Positions 4,856 through 6,491 of a DNA stretch of 6,491 bases are shown piece after piece. The DNA is taken from the NCBI GenBank assembly GCA_937899145.1, contig CALBPW010000232.1, forward strand, positions 1 through 6,491, given 5' to 3'. Every line of letters starts with the position of its first letter. The stretch's first letter is position 1. This stretch comes from an uncultured Bacteroidota bacterium (GTDB lineage: Bacteria > Bacteroidota > Bacteroidia > Bacteroidales > SZUA-534). The notes under the pieces were generated by a model. The model searched no databases, was not told the origin of the DNA, and worked only from the letters and a program-made list of their open reading frames with translations. The position numbers and the translations under genes were made by a program.

Positions 4856-6151
4856 CTAATAAATGTCGCCTTTTGAGTCATGCAGAAAATCCTCAGTGCA
4901 AGTTTCCTCCTGAAGGATGGTTAAGTCTTTGGTCATTGTCAAGACTCCGTTTTCAAACACTTCAATTTTAACTTTGTTGTTCTCAAACTCTCTGAACACC
5001 TCAACACCTTGCTGATCGCAAATCACATCTTTGTAAACCTTTCTCAGCCAGACATCTATATCGAAAGCGCATGGACCGGAGTACTCAAAGAACCACGACT
5101 TATCGGCTTCGCTATAAGTTGAATGATTTTCATCTGCTGAAGAGTTTAACAGCCACGAATCCCACGGATACAATGGTGAACTGATTCTGACAGCGAGACT
5201 AACCCCTTCCGGAACATTGACAGCAACCGAATAACAGCCATACATACAACCCGTGTCGGTTATAGCCAAAAGATTTTTCCCGTACTTTCCGTCTTGCGGA
5301 TATTCCAACGATGTTTCGTATTCAAAATCGGTGTTGTCAACAAAATTTTTGACAATGCTCCGAAATTCGGGCACTGAAATTTCACTTCCAAGTTTCTTAT
5401 AGCGGACGGTTATATTCTCCCTAATTTTGCCGGCGTCAATAACCATAGCGCCGCCTATCAGTTTGGATCCCAACTTGATGTTGTCAAGTTTGCCGTCGGT
5501 GCGGATATCGGAACTGATATCGGCAACAAGTTGCGAAACACCGCCTGTTGACAGATTGCCTTGCAGAATGGACGACACGGCCAAAAGCGCAGCATCTCCG
5601 GCACTGCCGCCCACAATGCTCAGTTCCTCGGAGTTGCCAATGCCTGGCTGACCGATACTGAAGATACCGAGTACCTCGGCCTGAGCCTGCTGTTTGGCTT
5701 TATCAAACGAGACTCCGTTTGATATGAGATATTCCACGCGGCCGTATTCAAGTGTTGTGAGTATGTTGATGTTGGGTGTGGCGCCGCTGTTAAGGTCGGT
5801 TAGGGCACGAAGTGTCAGCTGCGACTCCGACACATTTCCCGTAACCTCATTGAAATAGTAACCGCTGGCTTGCAATTCAACATATTGTGAAATAAGACCG
5901 ATGTTTTTTAACTCAAAAGTTCCTTTATCATCGGAAACTTGCGTCTCGAAACTCTTGCCTGTCTGCTGCAAGTCAGAGTTCAGCTCTATCACGCGGACCG
6001 GTGTCCCGTTGATGAACGGCCCTTTTTGCACTCTGCCGCTGATGGCTTTTATATCCATCACTTTCTCGTCTCCGTTAAGTTCGCTGCTTTTGTCACTGCA
6101 TGCTGCAAATGACAGCACTGCAAAACCGATTAGAAGAATTGATTTTTTCAT
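4856..6151 (-). CDS. Conserved Bacteroidota lipoprotein, unknown function, with N-terminal carboxypeptidase-regulatory-like domain
   Basis: A 431-residue protein from the ATG at 6151. MKKSILLIGFAVLSFAAC is a lipoprotein signal with Cys18, followed by SDKSSE. In-frame ATGs at 6196 and 6235 would extend it by 15 or 28 residues but bury the signal peptide, and 6235 lies inside the predicted promoter. Residues about 36-115 (ISGRVQKGPFINGTPVRVIE, DDKGTFELKNI, VELQASGYYFNEVTG) form a beta-sandwich like carboxypeptidase-regulatory domains. About 118-275 is a mainly helical domain with LTDLNSGATPNINILTTLEY and FDKAKQQAQAEVLGIF, a pattern I recall from uncharacterised Bacteroides lipoproteins. The C-terminal third is beta-rich with Cys302, 306, 361, 378 and 418. 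Outer-membrane or surface location is likely; the task is unknown. It appears monocistronic: about 250 bp without a clear gene lie upstream and the palindrome at 4784-4840 lies downstream. Its G+C is visibly higher than that of the 2631-3603 gene. Confidence 0.88.
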   Translation of the reverse strand: MKKSILLIGFAVLSFAACSDKSSELNGDEKVMDIKAISGRVQKGPFINGTPVRVIELNSDLQQTGKSFETQVSDDKGTFELKNIGLISQYVELQASGYYFNEVTGNVSESQLTLRALTDLNSGATPNINILTTLEYGRVEYLISNGVSFDKAKQQAQAEVLGIFSIGQPGIGNSEELSIVGGSAGDAALLAVSSILQGNLSTGGVSQLVADISSDIRTDGKLDNIKLGSKLIGGAMVIDAGKIRENITVRYKKLGSEISVPEFRSIVKNFVDNTDFEYETSLEYPQDGKYGKNLLAITDTGCMYGCYSVAVNVPEGVSLAVRISSPLYPWDSWLLNSSADENHSTYSEADKSWFFEYSGPCAFDIDVWLRKVYKDVICDQQGVEVFREFENNKVKIEVFENGVLTMTKDLTILQEETCTEDFLHDSKGDIY

Positions 6152-6232
6152 TTTTTGTTGTTTAGTTAAATTGTTAATAATAGTTGTCTTTTCCATACTG
6201 TTGTTTTTTGCTTGCAACGTGGGAGGAAAAGA

Positions 6233-6240
6233 CAAATATA
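6233..6240 (-). promoter_or_regulatory. Probable -7 element (TAnnTTTG) for the 431-residue lipoprotein gene
   Basis: TATATTTG on the minus strand matches TAnnTTTG exactly and is identical to the -7 box of the operon promoter at 3626-3633. No TTTG is found 19-21 bp upstream, so the -33 half is weak. The predicted start near 6226 gives a leader of about 75 nt before ATG 6151. Confidence 0.5.
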
Positions 6241-6491
6241 GAATATTTTTTCATTGTTGTAATTCAGATGATAGTCACAAACTTTGGGGCTGTGCGCCGC
6301 AGCTGTGAGTACTTTGCCCCAATTGCCGCAATATGAATTGAATGTGGCACTGCCATCGGAGTACACTTTAATTTGAGTATTTGCGCCCATGCGCAGCAGA
6401 ATAGTACTGCTAAAATTAAATCAACCTTTTTATTTTAAATAACCCGTTGGCGGAATTAAAGTAACGCATATTTAATTTTACCAATGGGCTG
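6241..6491. other. Right-hand stretch without an assignable gene
   Basis: On the minus strand a frame is open from 6423 and an ATG at 6390 would give 74 residues (start MGANTQIKVYSDGSATFNSY), but it runs through the -7 element and leader of the lipoprotein gene, has no signal peptide or promoter, and matches no family I know. Above a TAA at 6416-6418 the last 24 codons to the window edge could be the end of another minus-strand gene (reading includes NMRYFNSANGLFKIKRLI), but this is too short to call. Inverted repeats TTGGGGC/GCCCCAA (6284-6290, 6316-6322), AGCAG/CTGCT (6395-6399, 6407-6411) and TAAAATTAAAT/ATTTAATTTTA (6411-6421, 6470-6480) are present. Confidence 0.35.

Noticed and set aside
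5901..6308. A 135-codon plus-strand frame opposite the start of the 431-residue lipoprotein gene
   Set aside because: It overlaps a well-supported minus-strand gene and its promoter, and the translation has no recognisable domain or start context.
6275..6322. Cluster of G+C-rich inverted repeats as a possible riboswitch or regulatory RNA
   Set aside because: It lies upstream of the predicted transcription start near 6226 and so would not be in the lipoprotein leader; no known riboswitch core was recognised.
6166..6390. A 74-codon minus-strand frame starting MGANTQIKVYSDG
   Set aside because: It runs through the -7 element and leader of the lipoprotein gene, has no promoter, signal peptide or family match, and ends in low-quality sequence. 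It is described only as part of the unassigned right-hand stretch.
1..6491. CRISPR arrays, tRNA or rRNA genes
   Set aside because: No regularly spaced direct repeats, tRNA cloverleaf or conserved rRNA segments were seen on either strand.

Overview
The window looks like a chromosomal segment from a member of the Bacteroidota, most likely order Bacteroidales. The evidence is promoters of the TAnnTTTG type, several lipoprotein signal peptides, a DUF4249 protein, a TonB-dependent receptor with an N-terminal carboxypeptidase-regulatory-like domain, and a fragment of an IS4-type transposase with the DUF4372 N-terminus. Almost all coding lies on the minus strand, so transcription runs from high to low coordinates.

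Left part (1-3660): an apparent four-cistron operon. In transcription order it holds (i) a surface lipoprotein of unknown function whose frame is broken at a 9-A tract (3603-2631), (ii) a DUF4249 outer-membrane lipoprotein (2626-1670), (iii) a lipoprotein combining a SurA-like N-terminus with a DsbA-like thiol oxidoreductase domain, CxxC = CDGC (1627-638), and (iv) a TonB-dependent receptor cut by the window edge (641-1). Gaps are 4 nt and 42 nt, then a 4-nt ATGA overlap. A good Bacteroidales promoter (3626-3659) precedes the first gene. The layout suggests an envelope uptake or surface-assembly unit: the receptor moves a ligand, DUF4249 and the first lipoprotein act at the cell surface, and the oxidoreductase may manage disulfides. 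The first lipoprotein has six cysteines beyond its lipid cysteine and three spaced copies of a D-x-E-D-x-x-N motif. This functional model is inference.

Middle part (3660-4855): a graveyard. Reading down from 4354 there is a sirtuin (CobB/Sir2) gene with an internal deletion of about 26 nt, truncated and joined to a ZIP metal-transporter fragment. That fragment is joined head-on to the first 27 codons of a plus-strand IS4-type transposase. A possible small secreted-protein gene with its own promoter but a shifted frame follows at 4707-4410, and a 57-bp imperfect palindrome lies at 4784-4840.

Right part (4856-6491): a 431-residue lipoprotein of a Bacteroidota family of unknown function, with a TAnnTTTG element upstream, then about 250 bp in which I can assign no gene with confidence.
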